A stretch of DNA of 64,000 bases. Origin: Epiperipatus broadwayi (lineage: Eukaryota > Onychophora > Udeonychophora > Euonychophora > Peripatidae). Numbering within the stretch: position 1 is the stretch's first letter; each line of letters opens with the position of its first letter. This document shows positions 24,241 to 35,030 of this stretch, in pieces. Location: assembly GCA_028023455.1 (NCBI GenBank), contig JAQFVV010006306.1:671001-735000 (forward strand). The letters are read 5' to 3'. A program made the position numbers and the translations under genes. A model generated the notes under the pieces. It was given only the letters and a program-made list of their open reading frames with translations. It was not told the origin of the DNA and made no database searches.

Positions 24241-26505
24241 GTAAGCTTGCCATTATTTATTATCATTTTATTGACATTGTTATAGTTACCATCACTGATC
24301 TTATTAATATAATCTACTACATAAAATGATCAAAAGGCTGAAAATGAAAAAAAAAAAACTGGAAGAGGCCCTTTTACACCTCACTGAGGCATTAAGAAAC
24401 TCAGCAAGACAAATTTTTAATGTTTATTCAAATGAACTTGTTACTACAATTATTATTATCTTATGAATGATCATATAAATTTTCTACTTCTTCTTTTCCT
24501 AAAAGAAATAGGATTTTTTTTTTTTTGGAAAATAGGATTGTCAAGAGCTCTGATGATGACTGCAGGACAGTCGAAACTGTTAGTTTGATATAATTAAAAG
24601 TATTGATAAAGTGTTTAAGGAAAGTGTATATGGTATGATAATGATCATATACTAAGTGAACATGGATGTGCTGCTCATCATTATCTTTAGAGTAATCTGG
24701 TGGTTTATTAATTTTCACTTTTAAGTTTCAAACTGAGAAAATACTATAGTATTCTTCTTAGAAGCCTTATAATCCTTGACTTAAACATCACGTATGTCTT
24801 TTTTGAAGATAGAATGAATATGTGGATGATTATGTGATTGTTGTTAATGTGAATTGTCGTGTATAATATTTTTTGTTGGAATGCGTGAATGTCATTCTTT
24901 TTGAAAATAAGTCAGCGGTAGTTTATTGTTTCAATCATTATTTAATACCAACATCAAAAAATTATAGTTTTCATTTCCTAAAGCCTGTCAAATCATTTGT
25001 TGATGTCTAAAGGCAGATGCCAAGAATTCCTATTTTGGGTCTAAGATGCCATTCTTTAAAGACCTTATATTCGTCCACCTACAACTGTATATTATTTATA
25101 AGTGAAGTATGTGTGAAATTACAAAGAAACATTTGATTTGATAGTGATATCTGTTTTATTATATAACTGTAAATGTTGACGAGACAAATATTTATTTGAA
25201 GTAAAAGGTAAATCATAGCATTTGATATTAATTAGATATCGTAGCAAATAGCGAGATTAGTTATTCAGTTTACTGGGAGAAATATTTCACAATGTAGTCT
25301 CATAAAATGGAGAATTTGTATACAGATTAGACAGCCTAACAACATTTTAAAATTGTCATGGGAACATTTTAACGGTAAAATTGGAAAGCATTAAAAACTT
25401 TAAGCAAATCAAGTAAGTTTGGATGGAGACAGGAATAAGAGGGGAATAGAAACTTGAGGAATACTAGAATTAATTTTTAATATACATATTGTTTCAAAAG
25501 GAAATTTGTTATTAAATAAAAAAAATTCCTCAATTTTTTCTGACAGCCCATTATAGGAGCTTTAGATGCAATTTGTATGTTTTTGTTATCGCAGTTGTTA
25601 TTACCATACAATTATTTACATCCAAATAACATATGAATTGTTCTCCAAAGCATGCATTAATCTGTGTAATAAGATTATCAGCTTTTATTTGGAATTTAAG
25701 ATCAAAATAATATTATAGTTTTCTTCGATAGTCATTTTTTAGTATTATGATTTTTTTTCCCCCCAAAAAATCCAAAATGGAAATAGACATTGAAGCATTA
25801 AATGAAGGCACTGTAGAATTGAATTATATCCTGATATCAATTCTGTAATTTGTAATAGATTGAGAAAGTGATTATTTGTTAGAGAGGTTTAAGATATGTA
25901 TCAATACAAAGCTAAAATGAAATAGCCTGTTAACAAAAACCAATAAAAATAATTGATATTTGTAGTCTTCAAATATATTGCATTGGATTTCAACAAGAAC
26001 TTAGAACCACAAATCACTGAAAAATGTTACAGGAATTTGAAGCTAATTCAGATCAATAAAAAAAATAATTGATTCTTTACAATTCACTAGTTTGTTCTCT
26101 ATTGAAATAAAAAAGATATATGCAAGAAAAAAAGATATAACAACAATTAAAAACAACCCATTTAGAAGAATTGAATATTTGGAGTTTTCTAAAGTGTACA
26201 GAAAGAAATTAATAATTTCTTATGAAAATGACAAAGAAGGTTGATGTATACAGACCAGACTATAATCTAGCAGCCGTACAATTATAAAATAACAAATTGA
26301 CACGAGTTTATTCACTCTGAATAATATATATTAATAATTAGGGTTAGCAGATCAACGGGCAACTGGCTATTTAAAAGCAATGACAATATTGATCATGGAA
26401 CGGTTCATATCTCTGTAGATAGATAAATAAATAGATAGATAGCTAGTTAGAAGAGCTCATCTTTAATTCCATGATTTATTAAAGTCTTTATTTTAATAAC
26501 TGTAC
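24241..26505. other. AT-rich intronic DNA with a CTGATGA-hairpin-GAAAC motif at 24550
   Basis: At 24550-24577 the plus strand reads CTGATGA, a perfect stem II (GACTG, CAGGA loop, CAGTC), and GAAAC, followed by TGTTAGT, which allows a small stem III (ACT/AGT). Stem I is not evident. The same unit forms the foldback at 5.4 kb. The rest of this stretch shows no gene or element that I recognise. Confidence 0.45.
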
Positions 26506-26509
26506 ATTT

Positions 26510-27850
26510 TAAACCACTAAACATCACATGATCACCATCTTTTATGCTAGCACATAACTGTTATTAAATAGGCAAAAACTCTCCATACAGTAGTGCCACC
26601 TTGTGCCAACCAGAGTAATCAATGGATGCTAGAAGGCTTGTGGATAAAAATCCCATCTAGTGCTTACTCATCCCCAGACTAGTTTCTGGCTTGTGGTCTT
26701 TGTCAGTGAGGAGCCTTGGATCTGAGAGCAGTGCACCTAGATCTTAGAATCTAATGCAACCCTCCAGCAGCCACCTTTTATCTCTACTTAACTACAAAAC
26801 TACGAGAATGAAATTGAAAATACAATAATATTTTCAATCTAAGCTTAATAGCTTATATAGTCCTATGGGTCTGAACTCAGTTCAGCACCCATACATTTTG
26901 TTGTCTTTGGCTCTTTAACAACCATAGCCACCACTATCCTATTAGGCAGGATTATTGTTAAACCACTAAACATCACATGATCACCATCTCTTATGCTAGC
27001 ACATAACTGTTATTAAACAGGCAAAACTTTCCATACAGTAGTGTCACCTTGTGTCAACCAGAGTAATCAATGGATGCAGAAGGCTTGTGCATAAAAACCT
27101 CATCTAGTGTCTACTCATCTAATATCCCCAGATTAGTTTCTGGCTTGTGGCCTTCATCAGTGAGGAGCCTTGGATCTGAGAGCACTGCACCTAGATCTTA
27201 GGATCTAATGCAACCCTCCAGCAGCCACTTTTTATCTCTACTTAATTACAAACTATAAGAATGAAATTGAAGACACAGTAATATTTTCAACCTAAGCTCA
27301 ATAGCTTATATAGTCATATGGGTCTGAACTCAGTTCAGCATGCATACATTTTGGTGTCTTTGGTTCTTTAACAACCATAGCCTGTTTAATAACAGTTATG
27401 TGCTAGCATAAGAGATGGTGGTCATGTGATGTTTGGTGATTTAACAACAATCCTGCCTAATAGGTTAGTGGTGGCTATGTTTGTTAAAGAGCCAAAGACA
27501 CCAAAATATATGGGTGCTGAACTGAGTTCAGACCCATATGACTATATAAGCTATTGAGCTTAGATTGAAAATATTATTGTGTTTTCAATTTCATTCTCAT
27601 AGTTTTGTAGTTAAGTAGAGATAAAAGATGGCTGCTGGAGGGTTGAATTAGGATCCAAAGATCTAGGTTCAGTGCTCTCAGATCCGAGATTCTTCACTGA
27701 TGAAGGCCACAAGCCAGAAACTAGTTGGGATATTGGATGAGTATGCACTAGATGGGTTTTTTATGCACCAGCCTACTGGCATCCATTGATTACTCTGGTT
27801 GGCACAGGGTGGCACTATTGTATGGGGAGTTTTGCCTGTTTAATAACTAT
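26510..27850. mobile_element. Three-copy hammerhead repeat cluster (family A): two direct, one inverted
   Basis: Two minus-oriented units start at 26510 and 26959 (period about 450 bp), each beginning TAAACCACTAAACATCACAT. A third unit, inverted, follows from about 27378 to 27850. Each holds the hammerhead block, a TTGGATCTGAGAGCA segment, a GTTCAGACCCATA-type block and GTGCTAGCATAAG. Cores: copy 1 CTGACAA (26700-26706, damaged), copy 2 CTGATGA (27154-27160) with stem III ACTAAT, copy 3 CTGATGA (27697-27703) with a deletion after ACTAGT. The open frames at 27752-28061 fall across this repeat and its flank and are not genes. Confidence 0.75.
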
Positions 27851-28674
27851 ATTTTCTTTATCTCCTGTAATTTTAGATGGTTCACTAGCAAGTCTATTAA
27901 GCATCTTCCTGTTCATTGCTTCCTTGTGTCATTGCATTGTCATTTTCCTCTACTCTTCGAATTTTCACCAGTCTGTTTTTCCTCCTCCTACTGACACCAT
28001 CATAAGTACGTGCAGGCACTTTATTAACTTTGATAATTTGCATATTGTTAGACTTTATTAAAATGCAAATTCGAATATTTCTTGCAGGTAGTCTAACTTT
28101 CTTTCCTGCATATGATTATTTCTAGAGTGACTGAACATTGCTTGTATTGACAACTTGTACACACACATGTACATGTATAACTTTATTAAAATATACATAA
28201 CTAGTCAGTACACAACAAAAGTTATAGAAAAGAATAAAAATCTCAAAGATTTAAAACGTTATCTTGCTTTTGGGAGAAAATTACATCACCAAGAAGAAGA
28301 AAAGATGGCAGAGTTATTAAAGGAAAGATATGTAAGGATGATAACAGAAAACAAAATAGCTTTTTCGCTAACAATACCATCACTTGAAAACTACATATTG
28401 TGAATGACTTATGTGAAATGTGCAACATTTTCTAGAAATGATAAATATCTTACAAGAAGCAGATGAAGAATTATAGAAATTGTTGGTAAAAGTTAGTTAC
28501 AAAAATATTTTTGACTGAAAAAAAAACCCATTAATTTTAGTGATTCTAAGAAGGTGAAGAGAAAAAAAGATATTTTTGAAGCACGGGTCTATCAATCTTC
28601 TTATTAGTACTCACTTGCAATTGAATATGGCCACATTAACTTCAGAAGAAGAAATAGAAAGAAAGAGAAAGAAC

Positions 28675-28925
28675 AAGGCAAAACTCTCCAAGATCCTAAG
28701 ATCTAGGTGCAGTGCTCTCAGATCCAAAGCTCCTCACTGATGAAGGCCACGAGCCAGAAACTAGTCTGGGGATATTGGATGAGTAGGCATTAGATAGGGA
28801 TTTTATGCACAAGCCTTCTGGCATCCATTGATTACTCTGGTTGACACATGGTGGCACTACTGTATGGTGAGTTTTGCATTATGCGCTAGTATAAGAGATG
28901 GTGATCATCTGATGCTTAATGGTTT
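28675..28925 (+). mobile_element. Partial family A hammerhead repeat
   Basis: A single truncated unit running from AAACTCTCCAAGATCC to GATGCTTAATGGTTTAAA. It lacks the GTTCAGACCC half of the full unit. It carries the best-preserved family A hammerhead (28717-28783). An unrecognised purine-rich frame lies just upstream (28155-28403); I do not call it a gene. Confidence 0.7.
28717..28783 (+). ncRNA. Intact type I hammerhead ribozyme candidate (family A)
   Basis: Stem I inner helix TCCTCA (28731-28736) pairs with TGGGGA (28767-28772); across an internal loop, ATCC (28722-28725) pairs with GGAT (28777-28780), then CTC with GAG. Core CTGATGA is at 28737-28743, stem II GGC-CACGA-GCC with an A-A mismatch next to the core, GAAA at 28757-28760. 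The palindrome ACTAGT (28760-28765) forms stem III, and C at 28766 is the expected cleavage base. All invariant residues I know of are present. The loopless 3-bp stem III suggests a double hammerhead formed by two copies. Cleavage activity is inferred. Confidence 0.7.
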
Positions 28926-28929
28926 AAAG

Positions 28930-29690
28930 AGAAAGAACAAAGATGTAAAGATGAATGCCATAATGGTTATATAAACCAATTTGTGAACTACAATTATATA
29001 CACATATATTGTATGCTAGTCTTTTAATCTGGTTGTTTGGTACTTCTCTTTTTAATAGATTGCAATATCTTGCCTAATTATAGCTCTCCTGTGTTTTCTA
29101 TACTCAGCAATATCCTTCAAATTAAAACAATATCTTTTTAGAATGTTTTCAAAATACTGTTTTTCAATCTTTTTTTCATTATGAACCAATCAATGAAAGT
29201 TCAAATAATTTTTCTCAACCTGGCAATGTAAAAATATATTTTATAAATAAATTAAACTTTATACAGATGCAATATGTATTATAATTAGTTATATTTTATA
29301 TAGCGTGTCATTCATTTTAACTTATTAAGTATATAACGATAATAAATAACCAGACACACTTATAATTTAATAAGATCTTTGTTGTTTCTTTCTTTCAAGA
29401 ATTGTTGCAAGTTTATTAAAATTAAATGAAGAGATGATCTTAAAACTAAATGATCTTAGAAGCCCTTTTTTATAATAAGTCATGAGATTAAAAAAAAGTA
29501 GAGAATTTGCTTTTATTTTTTTATGCTTATTCAATCCATTTCTTTATTTATGTCTTTAAATAAATATAAGTACCGTATTGTATAGTACTACATTTTATGC
29601 ATTGGTTAAGTGTATTTTATGCTAATATATAAAAATATATAGCACAGTTTGAAATGTACAGTGGTTTTTTCTTGATCTAAAGCTATAAAA
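28930..29690. other. AT-rich DNA, nothing recognised
   Basis: Low-complexity intronic sequence with no element ends or coding signal that I can support. Confidence 0.45.
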
Positions 29691-29699
29691 ATAAGTGCT

Positions 29700-29905
29700 T
29701 TTTATGGATTTTTCATATTTCTTTTTTGGACTGGCAACAGTCTCTTGATTGCCAATTGAGAAGTTGATTTAAACAAGGCCTTTTTATCCCACCAAACCAT
29801 GCTCAAGTTTGCTATAAAATATTTTTTAGGAAATCTTAGTAGTAATTCCATTTCATATGGCCAATCCAACGAAGTCGTGCTTTTACAATACTAGTATCAT
29901 TTCAT
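29700..29905 (-). pseudogene. Possible LINE ORF2 C-terminal relic
   Basis: Minus-strand translation includes ARLRWIGHMKWN, resembling the LRWxGHV block near the C-terminus of many non-LTR retrotransposon ORF2 proteins, followed by weakly similar sequence with stops and frameshifts. Sequence upstream on the minus strand (to about 30330) could belong to the same relic but shows no motif I can name. The plus-strand frame at 29857-30069 is probably a shadow of it. Confidence 0.35.
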
Positions 29906-30464
29906 CTAACAAACTGAACAATATCCTGATTGGTTTTATGCTGTCATTGTATTTTCAAAAAATTACAAAATCTACTCTGCTCAATAGCTTTTTATATAGT
30001 TTCCGATCTAATGGAGAAATACCTGATAGAACAGAAAGCCATTGCAGGAGAGTAGTTTTGTACCTGTAATATTTCTGATAGTAATATTTAATTGAGGATC
30101 GAGAAGTTTAGTGTGAGAATTTTATCTCCAAACAGGGCACTGCATTTACGAGCAGACTATGCTAGTGCTAAAGCAGTTACTCTTAAAGTAGTTCCATCAC
30201 AACCTCATGTTGTGCCTGATAGCTTTCCAAAGAGGTTCTCCTAGAAATTAATTTTGATCTACCTTTAGCTCAATGAGGGAATAAATAGGTTACATTCCAA
30301 AGCACGTTCAAGTTCAGCATCACCAGATTTTATCAGTACTTTTCCTTACCCTATCACCCTATCTTTTCTTTTTAAAAGCCTTCCATATAAGATTGGAAAC
30401 TTCATTAGCAGTACTTATTTTAGAAGTTTTACATCTACCAAGCTTTAAACCTTAAAAATGTCAC

Positions 30465-31130
30465 ATGGCCACCATTTCCGACTCTCACACTAGCCATTTG
30501 AGCAGTAACAACTCCACACAGTATTCCCATCCAGTCCAACCTTGGTAATCAATGGATGCAAGAAAGTTTGTACATAAAATCCCTATCTAATGCCACTCAT
30601 CCAATATCCCCAGACTTCTTTCTAGTTTGTAACTTTCATCATTGAGAAACCTTGGATCTAAGAGCACTGCACTTGTTATTGAGATCTAATGCAATCCTCT
30701 ATCAGCGCTACCTTTTACTTATTTAGTTAACTCTAAGATTATAAGGCCATGATGAAAACACAATAAAGTTTTCAATCCAAAACTTTTTCACTATTATAGT
30801 TGTATAAATCGAAACCCAATTCAGTATCTATGCATTTTAGTGTCTTTGGTTTTAATCCTATTGGCAAGATTGGTATAAACCATAAAAACCAGCACATGAT
30901 CTTCATTTCCTATGCTTACACAAACTGTTTAAACAGTAGCCAACTCTCCATGCAGTACTTGCCACCCAGTGCAAGCTTTAGTAATCAATGGATGCAAGAA
31001 GGTTTGTGCATAAAATCTCTATCTAGTTCCTATTCATCCAATATCACCAGACTAGATTTTAGCTTGTGGCTTTTGTCAGTGAGGAGCCTTAGATTCTCCT
31101 CAACAATTTTCCTAGCAAGCATAATGATTG
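30465..31130 (-). mobile_element. Two degenerate family A hammerhead repeats
   Basis: Diverged minus-oriented copies occupy about 30465-30850 and 30880-31110, recognised by AATCAATGGATGCAAGAA, ATCTAATGCAATCCTCT and CCTTGGATCTAAGAGCACTG. Copy 1 has ATGATGA in place of CTGATGA (near 30638). Copy 2 has CTGACAA and AAAA instead of GAAA (31045-31085). Both cores should be inactive. The 112-codon plus-strand frame across them is a shadow. Confidence 0.65.
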
Positions 31131-31554
31131 CAAATTAAGGAGGCATGGTTTATTTCCAATAATCCTCACACTATTAATAAAAGATACCAGCTTGGGTTGA
31201 CTGAAAAATGGAATATGTAAATTAGCTATTTACATTATTTGGCCTTATTTATATGCTACATCTCCTGCAAACTACGAGTCTGATTTTGGTGGTCGAAAGT
31301 ATGCTCAGCTAGAAAATTGTTGAGAAGAAATTTAGGTTTTCTGTTCTATATATTCAATATATATATATTAAAATATTTATAATCTATTATTTCCCGGAGC
31401 TCTTATTTTTTCATAGATTCAAGCACATATATCAACCTCTTCAATTAAAATACTCAAAAGCTCAGGTGTTATATTTCAGGGATTATATTGTTTTTATGTC
31501 ATTTCTATATAGTATTTGTCCATATACTTTGCGAGGTTATCTCTTCTTTTAATC

Positions 31555-32465
31555 GTGTAATTAAAAATGATGTTATCTCTTTTAATAATAATATTTTATT
31601 ATTTAAGCAATGATTCTTCCAATATTAAGATGCTATTTCATACTTTTGAGATTTATTGCCTTCAGTAACTTTGTTTACCAATGTTATTGTTTTCAAGAAT
31701 TCTAGGTATTCATTTTTCGTAAATGGATCATTTAAAAATACTTTTATATTTCTTATCTTCATATATTGTGTAGGTCAATTGAAAATTTTACTAGTGAATT
31801 CCTGTTTTTTTACATCATATATTTCTATAACAGTTCTTAGTAGAATATCGGTTATCTTCTTATTGACGTCATTCAAATCCGTTAATGTTTTTAAATGATT
31901 TATAAATTTTGGTTTAATTTCATTGGAGGGTGTTAGAAGTTAAGAGATATCAACTATTAATACAATCTTTTTAATACCTTTTCTTACTCACTAATTGATG
32001 TTAATTTTCTGTGTTCAATCTAGTAAGAATATTACAATCGTTAAATATATATATTTTTTGTTAAGCAAAATATAATCCAATTTTGTTATGCTTTCATTTA
32101 AATGCCTCCATATCCATCTTTATTTAGTATTTTTCTCAAAGAATAAATTTTTTGTTTTTCTGAAAATTCCATAATTCCGCCTCTTCTTTCATTCCTTTTA
32201 TCCACAGCAGTTTCATTTTTTGTTTTCCAATTCTAACACTAAAATCTCCCATTACAATTTTAAAATGTTTAACCTGACCAAAAGTGTTCTTGTTTATATT
32301 TACATAAAAACCCTCAACATCTTCAGTGAGAACTTGTCAGCAAATATGAATTATAAATATATACCATTAATCTCCACAATGTTCCCCCACTCCCCATTTT
32401 TTATTTACAAGAAATGTCAGACCAGTTGCTCTTTCAGTATTTGTCCTTTGTAATAAAGCCCATGT
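31555..32465 (-). pseudogene. RTE-type LINE relic: apurinic endonuclease domain
   Basis: Minus-strand translation, over two or three frames, gives TGLTFLVNKKWG, then DVEGFYVNINKN, the block KIVMGDFSVRIGK (consensus VMGDFNAKIG), RNERGGIMEFSEK, and further on NDCNILTRLNT (compare NVLTRFNTGSDHRLV). This order is the APE-like endonuclease of RTE-clade LINEs, which nicks target DNA for target-primed reverse transcription. Decayed linker sequence continues to about 31555 (DLNDVNKKITDILLRTVIE). The RT domain is not found next to it. Many stops and frameshifts: dead copy. Confidence 0.72.
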
Positions 32466-33439
32466 TTATTTATTCAAATGGATTGTTTCCTTGTCTTCTA
32501 ACTTCCCTAAAATTGGATAATTCTTTATTCAATTCATGCATTCTTCCTTCACTTGAAAGTGAATAAAAGGTCAATTTGTATGATAGCATAAGGCTTTAAT
32601 CCTGGAATTATTATTATTAGAATATTTATCACCAAATGCTGTCCTTGCTAATAACTTTATAATTTCCTGCTAATAAGGGCTTAATTTTGTTTTGTTTGTC
32701 TTAATCACAGCGTTCCGATATACCTGCACTTCCTGCCTTGAAATAAATCTTGGCTTTATCTGAGAAGCTATCAGGCATCTGAGAAGATACCCATGATATT
32801 TTCTTAGTTGGAGGTAAAAGCCAGTCAATTATTTATGCTGGACGATGCATATTGGTCAGTACCTCATTCATGTTTATTTACTGTTTGAATAATAACATAC
32901 TAATTACAGACACTATGTGATGAAGATGGGGATTGGACATCAGCAATTCCCCAGCTTGGTTCATTTAAAAAGGTTCAAAGAAAGATCAAAGCATCTCTTT
33001 TCCGTTAATAGCAAACTTTTTTTTCTCTCGAAAATTTTTATATGGATATGCATTGTTTTAAATACATCATTGTTTGGAGAATGCATTTATATCGGTAGCA
33101 GATGAAAAAATAAAGTATAATAAGTCTAAAGTTTGAGTGATTGAATAAAATAACAGTATTTGTTTGGATTTGTGTTATATATGTATAATAGTTCTAAAAC
33201 AATTATACTTATTTAATTCATTATTATGTTTCTCAATTTTAACAAAATTCAATGTTAAAAGACAAAATATAAACTTTGATTTTTAATGTGATAATATCTT
33301 GGACTATTTCCATCATCTATCGTTAAATGTTGAATGTCTAGAAAAATTTTATACTCCATTTAAACTTTTCATATATAAACAACTATTAGCAATAGCATGC
33401 AAATAGACAATGCAGATTAATAAATTACACGTTTTGAAT

Positions 33440-33574
33440 GGTATTCTTCACTCTTCTTCAGGTGTTGCTGGCCTGGTCAGTGACAATATTAGCGTAGGAG
33501 TCGAACTTCTGCCTTTACCATTCTTGAATATCGAATTTTAAGGCAATGCTCTAACCAAATGAACTATTCTGTCC
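33440..33574 (-). repeat. tRNA-derived SINE fragment
   Basis: Read on the minus strand from 33574: GGACAGAATAGTTCATTTGG then TTAGAGCATTGCC, close to the tRNA A-box context TAGCTCAGTTGGTTAGAGC, and later AGTTCGACTCC, a good B box. GCCTT and AAGGC would close the anticodon arm, but the loop has extra bases (about 17 more than normal). The 3' body includes CCTGAAGAAGAGTGAAGAAT. Intact A and B boxes mean RNA polymerase III transcription is possible. A degraded tRNA pseudogene is the alternative. Confidence 0.6.
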
Positions 33575-33579
33575 ATGTT

Positions 33580-35030
33580 ATCATCTTAATACAGATGTGT
33601 TTTATATTATATTTGAACAAGTAATTTAGTTGCAATAAATATTAGTATAACAGTTCTTTATTTACAGCATGAATACATTCTATATATAGATATTTTAGGT
33701 TGATTATTCGCATTGTTATTTTTAGCATTGCAAGCCACAATTACAAATAGTTAGTAAATAATTTTGGTTAAGTCATAGTTAATTGTATTTGAACAGTTAT
33801 CTTACAGATAGATCTTTTTGTTATTTTTGGCCAGTTTTAGTATAATGTATCAATTTATTATTATTGCTCGACAATTATTCATTTCTCCTCAACCACGTAT
33901 ACATTGGGTTGCTTGTATCAGCATAGTAACTCCCATCCGAAGTTTAATTTGCATTTTTTCTGCTATGTAAAGCTCTTTGAGTGTGTTGTTTTTTGTCTCG
34001 TCCTCGCCAATTATATTGGGTATAGGTAGAGGAAAACACTTTATGATAATTGTATTAATAATTGTTCAGGACCATGTAGTATATAAGCAAATGTTATATT
34101 TTGTGATAGTACAATGGTATAATGTAACTATTACTAATTTAGTGATCTTACATTACAATTTTAAATGTGCAAAAAGATCATATCTTTGCAATAACAATTC
34201 CAATATCTCCTAATGGTGAGGAGGAACTCGAGAGAATGTAGAAAAACCTTGTGTGTTTAGGTATACTGATAGATCTATTTGTGATCGAGAAAATATTTTT
34301 GACTCTAAGCCTAGGGTTTGCAGACTTGTTTATTTTTCGTTCTCTTTATTAATTGAATAATTTTTTCAACAGAATTTAAACTTGTGCATTAAAACATCAT
34401 TCTTTTATTTTACATCATTGGCGTCATTCATTTACGTAGTAAAAAAGTAATTTAAAGTGATCAATTAATAACTTCACGCTCTTCATTTCAAACACTTCAG
34501 ATTTGCCCATTCATATACGGTTGGGTCGAAAATATAGGTGATTCATTCTATATTTTCTTAAAGACTTTATCTTGGGTTTGAGAAAGTGGGAGTATTTATT
34601 TATATAGTGACATCTGCAAAGCGCATGTATAGTAGCTTATTGGCTTATTGATATTATAGATTATAAAAACATCGCGCTATATAAAAAAATAAATGTCTTG
34701 TTTACATTATAAAATCATTTTAATAAAATCATAGTGGTAATTGTTAATATAATGTATGGATTCAGAACTCTCAATTATAAATTTTTGAGCTTATAGCTCC
34801 CATCACAAAGTAAATTTGATATACCTTGTAATTCCATGTTGTTTGGATTGTCTTGAGAGATATCACTGACCTCAATGTCTCCGGAATCTGTATTCAAAGT
34901 TTTAATTTTTTGGTTACTTTCATTTACAACTACGTTCTCTTCTTCATCGCTACTGTTCTGTGAAAAAGCCTTTTTTTTTTTACTTCCTCATTTCTTCTAG
35001 TAGCTGGCAAAATTTTTTTTTTCATTTGTA
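33580..35030. other. AT-rich DNA with a partial foldback-family fragment
   Basis: Around 34480-34610 are GATTTGCCCATTCATATACG and GACTTTATCTTGGGTTTGAG, a single-arm copy of the family that forms foldbacks at 51.9-52.4 and 57.9-58.4 kb. Nothing else is recognised. Confidence 0.45.
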
